Assembly (NCBI GenBank): GCA_900548225.1
Contig: URJM01000093.1
Location: forward strand, 1 to 6,137
Direction: 5' to 3'
Origin: an uncultured bacterium
GTDB taxonomy: Bacteria > Verrucomicrobiota > Lentisphaeria > Oligosphaerales > Oligosphaeraceae
Length of the DNA stretch: 6,137 bases
The position numbers were made by a program, and so were the translations under genes. Under the pieces are notes generated by a model. That model saw only the letters and a list, made by a program, of their open reading frames with translations, did not search any database and was not told the DNA's origin. Each line of letters begins with the position of its first letter. The stretch's first letter is position 1. Below are positions 4,906 to 6,137 of the stretch, one piece after another.

Positions 4906-6036
4906 CTAAGCAATTCTATCAGCCAATAACCTGTATTCTGGAATTGTTAAATCACTTCTCATTTTATAGACTGGTATATTGTTTCCATCAGGCATTTTGT
5001 AAAGTAACGCATAATCCTTCAGTATGTTTTCATGCTCTTTTGAGATTCTTTCACCAAGGTATAATCCTGTTACAGCCCCTACTGAAATAGAAGTATATTC
5101 AGGAATGGCTTCTGTGCAATGAGTTCGGATCCATCTCCATTCGCGTTCATATTTCCAGTTAATAGATTTGTAGCAAGAACATTTTAATGGCGCAAGAAGG
5201 TCAATTTTGTCCAATTCAGGTGTAAATCCCATCTGCTGAAATATTGTTTGATTAATTTCTTCTATAAGATTTGAAATAAGGTCAGGCCTTTCTGAGCAAT
5301 ATATAACTGGTAGAAGCCAATGGCAACCGTCTTCGACACAGTTGCTTTCCATACAAGTGCCAGAGTTATCACATTGTTCCCTTCCATTTTCATGGCAAAG
5401 GTTCATATTTAAAAATACAGGTAATCTATGTTTTACACAAAAACCCCTATTTGAATCGGCATAATGCCCCCACATCATTGGACTATCATATTCTTCTGAA
5501 AAACAAGCTATTCTCATTTGTTCTTGCTTGGATCTACACACTTGGTTAATTACTTGAGCCATCTGCATTAATCCATTATTCTGTATTATCTCAAATGATT
5601 CGTAATACTGCCTCTCACAACCATGTTCCATTAATAATCTGGCAAATAAGCTCAGAAGAGTTGCCGCATTTTTACCACCTATTTCTTGTATTTCTGAAGG
5701 TGTATAATTTCTTTCCTTTGCAATGTCAATGTATTTCTTTGCAATTTTATCATCAAATACCTTATATATATTTACAAACTCTCTAGAGTTGAAATACGGC
5801 ATACCTTCAAAAATATCATTAAAATGTTTAGGATGAACCAATGTGAGTTGGTTCTTTAGAAAATCGTTAAATGAAAACACATTACATCTTCTGTACTGAT
5901 ATAATTCAATATCGTTGTCAGGAGACTTTAGTTTTTCGACAATTGCTCTTCCCTCGTCCTGAGACATAGAACCAAGCAATTGGCTGCTTCGTAAGCAATT
6001 GTCAATCCTTTCTCGATATTCATCTGTTGTAATCAT
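4906..6036 (-). CDS. DUF2971-domain protein with an inserted cysteine cluster, AT-rich and probably acquired
   Basis: The 376-residue protein has the hallmarks I associate with DUF2971: HFNDIFEG (71-78), then CFSEEYDSPMMWGHYADSNR followed by GFCVKH (178-203), then YKSINWKYEREWRWI (289-303). The family's biochemical activity is not established to my knowledge; members occur in accessory and defence-rich DNA. Between the second and third motifs sits an unusual cluster: C214, C222, C228, C233, C238 and H239, with C247, C286 and C288 further on, suggesting a metal site. No signal peptide or membrane helix is seen, so it should be cytoplasmic. The start is firm: TAAGGAGT leaves a 5-base spacer before the ATG at 6036. 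Composition differs sharply from the left genes (21 G+C in 5521-5580), pointing to horizontal transfer. It begins 30 bases after the stop of an upstream minus-strand frame and could be co-transcribed with it. Confidence 0.82.
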   Translation of the reverse strand: MITTDEYRERIDNCLRSSQLLGSMSQDEGRAIVEKLKSPDNDIELYQYRRCNVFSFNDFLKNQLTLVHPKHFNDIFEGMPYFNSREFVNIYKVFDDKIAKKYIDIAKERNYTPSEIQEIGGKNAATLLSLFARLLMEHGCERQYYESFEIIQNNGLMQMAQVINQVCRSKQEQMRIACFSEEYDSPMMWGHYADSNRGFCVKHRLPVFLNMNLCHENGREQCDNSGTCMESNCVEDGCHWLLPVIYCSERPDLISNLIEEINQTIFQQMGFTPELDKIDLLAPLKCSCYKSINWKYEREWRWIRTHCTEAIPEYTSISVGAVTGLYLGERISKEHENILKDYALLYKMPDGNNIPVYKMRSDLTIPEYRLLADRIA

Positions 6037-6048
6037 GGTTACTCCTTA
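6037..6048 (-). promoter_or_regulatory. Strong Shine-Dalgarno of the DUF2971 gene
   Basis: The minus strand reads TAAGGAGTAACC directly before the ATG at 6036, an AAGGAG core with a 5-base spacer. It contrasts with the missing Shine-Dalgarno at the genes starting at 68 and 1553. Confidence 0.8.
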
Positions 6049-6066
6049 TGCCTTTTCACAATGAAA

Positions 6067-6137
6067 TCATGGGGTGTCCTCAGCCAAATCCCGTATGCTT
6101 TGCAGGAACGGCGTGAGGCGCTTCTGATGAATCGCGT
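6067..6137 (-). CDS. 3' end of an unidentified minus-strand gene (runs off right edge)
   Basis: A frame open from the right edge ends with LTPFLQSIRDLAEDTP and TGA at 6067-6069, 22 codons in all. It has protein-like wording (an amphipathic helix with balanced charges) and higher G+C than the DUF2971 gene. Its stop lies 30 bases before the DUF2971 ATG on the same strand, a spacing typical of an operon. I do not recognise the family from so short a tail, and a chance open frame of this size is possible. If real, it is the first candidate partner of the DUF2971 protein. Confidence 0.4.
   Translation of the reverse strand, partial: AIHQKRLTPFLQSIRDLAEDTP

Noticed and set aside
4866..5090. Plus-strand frame inside the DUF2971 gene
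   Set aside because: It is antisense to a gene with clear domain motifs and a strong ribosome site, and has no such support itself.

Overview
The window most likely comes from a member of the Lentisphaerota (Victivallis-like, possibly gut-derived) or a related PVC-group bacterium. The basis is a 279-residue pseudopilin-like protein at 222-1061 (minus). It has the N-terminus FTLIELLVVIAIIAIL, the following LLPALSKAREKAR segment, a CVNNLKQ motif and a C-terminal DGHVE motif, a family these genomes carry in large numbers. This assignment rests on recognising the family, not on a search.

Layout. Left block (1-2506) is GC-rich and chromosome-like. It has the first codons of a secreted protein running off the left edge (minus), a long GC hairpin, and the pseudopilin-like gene (minus). 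A 491-base gene-free stretch follows, with a candidate promoter, an AT-rich dyad, a pyrimidine-rich tandem repeat (4 x 14 bp) and a GC hairpin. The block ends with a 10-TM DMT/EamA-type transporter (plus). Middle block (2507-3645) is accessory debris. It holds a HipB-type regulator with its own promoter and candidate operators. Overlapping its stop codon is a 29-codon stump of the HipA N-terminal (HipS-like) partner, then a strong terminator, then an apparent frameshifted relic of a phage-type PD-(D/E)XK nuclease. Right block (3646-6137) has an intact AAA ATPase/DUF4143 protein (plus) with a good promoter. Convergent to it is a strikingly AT-rich DUF2971 gene (minus). Just upstream of that is the 3' end of another minus-strand reading frame.

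How the parts relate. The left genes look like ordinary host functions (surface/pseudopilin, secretion, membrane transport). From 2507 rightward the content is typical of a decayed mobile or defence-associated island: an orphaned toxin-antitoxin regulator, a phage gene relic, a DUF4143 ATPase and a DUF2971 gene of foreign composition. No complete multi-gene system with a known mechanism can be shown here. The best leads for something new are the DUF2971 protein with a cysteine cluster and a possible upstream partner that is mostly outside the window, and the pyrimidine-rich leaders in front of two genes that lack Shine-Dalgarno sequences.
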